This document shows, in pieces, positions 12,774 through 13,322 of a DNA stretch of 13,322 nucleotides. The notes beneath the pieces are model-generated. The model was not told the DNA's origin, made no database searches, and worked only from the letters and a program-made list of their open reading frames with translations. Source of the stretch: JAUVXJ01 sp034430275 (GTDB taxonomy: Bacteria > Chloroflexota > Anaerolineae > UBA7937 > B3-Chlor); contig DAOUEW010000311.1 of the NCBI GenBank assembly GCA_034430275.1, positions 1 through 13,322 on the forward strand, in the 5' to 3' direction. Each line of letters begins with the position of its first letter. Positions within the stretch are counted from its first letter, which is position 1. The position numbers were made by a program, and so were the translations under genes.

Positions 12774-13322
12774 CTACTTGGCCATCTTGGCAAGCGCGGT
12801 GTAGGCTGGTCTGACGGTCCCGTCGGCCCTCAATAGGCTGAACTTCGAGCCCTCCCAACCGCCGCCAGTCTCTACGGAGAAGTCGAGGTTCCAGATGCAC
12901 ATCACTCCCATGTAGCCGCTCTGCTTGGCGATCTGCATCGCCTTCACCAGGTAGTCAGCCTGTGTGGCCTCGGTGTTCGTGGCTGCGTACTCGTAACCCG
13001 GATTCGGCGCAGCAGACATGTTCTCGATGGTGGCCCACCCGAACTCAGTGGCCCACAGTCTCTTGTTGCCGTCTCCGTTCTGCACCATCACGTCGTGGTA
13101 GGACTTGATGGTGTTGTAGAAGAAGAACGACCGGTGTCCGTTGAAACCAGAGGAGTCTTTCCACGTGCGCCAGTCGGCGTCCGGCGGGTTGTCGAAGCCG
13201 CTCGGGTGCACGCCGACCGCGTCACAGACGTCCTTGAGACCGTTGTTGTACATCCGGCGCAGGTACTCGACGTCGTCAACGGCTGTCCAGCCGTCGCTCA
13301 GTCCGGTTGGTGTCGGGGCGCC
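12774..13322 (-). CDS. Second glycoside hydrolase, paralogue of the 459-residue enzyme, N-terminus outside window
   Basis: The C-terminal 182 residues of a clan GH-A-like glycosidase; the reading frame stays open to the window edge, so the gene begins beyond 13322. Its first visible residues, GAPTPTG, align with GGPTPVG (270-276) of the downstream paralogue, and the two match throughout: CDAVGVHPSGF, NTI..YHD.MV, LWATEFGWA, GYEYAA.NTE, YLVKA.QIA...GYMGVM..WNL.F. By eye rather more than half of aligned positions agree. The nucleophile Glu in LWATEFGW is present; the acid/base Glu lies outside the window. The paralogues differ most in the loop after NPPD (shorter here) and in the last 40 residues. 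It ends in an intrinsic terminator. A tandem duplication followed by divergence is the simplest reading. Confidence 0.9.
   Translation of the reverse strand, partial: GAPTPTGLSDGWTAVDDVEYLRRMYNNGLKDVCDAVGVHPSGFDNPPDADWRTWKDSSGFNGHRSFFFYNTIKSYHDVMVQNGDGNKRLWATEFGWATIENMSAAPNPGYEYAATNTEATQADYLVKAMQIAKQSGYMGVMCIWNLDFSVETGGGWEGSKFSLLRADGTVRPAYTALAKMAK

Overview
The window looks like chromosomal DNA from a GC-rich bacterium, most likely a member of the Chloroflexota (Anaerolineae-like). This is inferred from style rather than a marker gene. Three secreted or membrane-anchored proteins carry long Thr/Pro/Ser linkers of the TPTPSP type behind an N-terminal hydrophobic segment. The sortase has a charged N-terminal extension, the two zinc ribbons are fused to a CHAT protease, and there is a stand-alone heptose-phosphate adenylyltransferase. 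No phage, transposon, CRISPR array or integrase is visible. The theme is cell envelope plus signalling.

Layout, left to right. (1) 54-4113, minus strand: an M23 metallopeptidase gene with an extended -10 promoter at its GTG start (apparently leaderless) is followed after about 90 nt by a 986-residue CHAT-domain protein (two zinc ribbons, long coiled coil, caspase-like protease domain). The gap between them holds a 16-bp palindrome and a short hairpin. (2) 4159-6330, plus strand: a strong sigma70-type promoter drives a small RfaE2/HldE-C-like nucleotidyltransferase. Its stop overlaps the GTG start of a MurJ-family flippase that lacks most of the charged residues needed in E. coli MurJ. (3) 6374-7778, plus strand: a promoter, a sortase and a small basic tail-anchored protein. 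(4) 7749-10440, minus strand: tRNA-Val(CAC), then an orphan membrane sensor histidine kinase, then a polytopic membrane protein with weak resemblance to CPBP (Abi) intramembrane proteases; the last overlaps the small plus-strand gene tail-to-tail. (5) 10498-11264, plus strand: a secreted or lipoprotein-like protein with a Pro/Thr linker and a C-terminal beta-type domain. (6) 11274-13322, minus strand: two paralogous clan GH-A-like glycoside hydrolases in tandem, the upstream one cut by the window edge, separated by a clear intrinsic terminator.

How the genes may work together: the M23 peptidase, MurJ-like flippase, nucleotidyltransferase, sortase and glycosidases all act on or outside the cytoplasmic membrane, so the region is a plausible envelope-building and remodelling neighbourhood. 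The CHAT protein and histidine kinase are the regulatory elements. No response regulator, LPXTG-type sortase substrate or candidate CHAT substrate could be identified. No stretch over 300 bases lacks a gene; bases 1-53 show nothing I can support. All positions were read by eye and no database search was possible.
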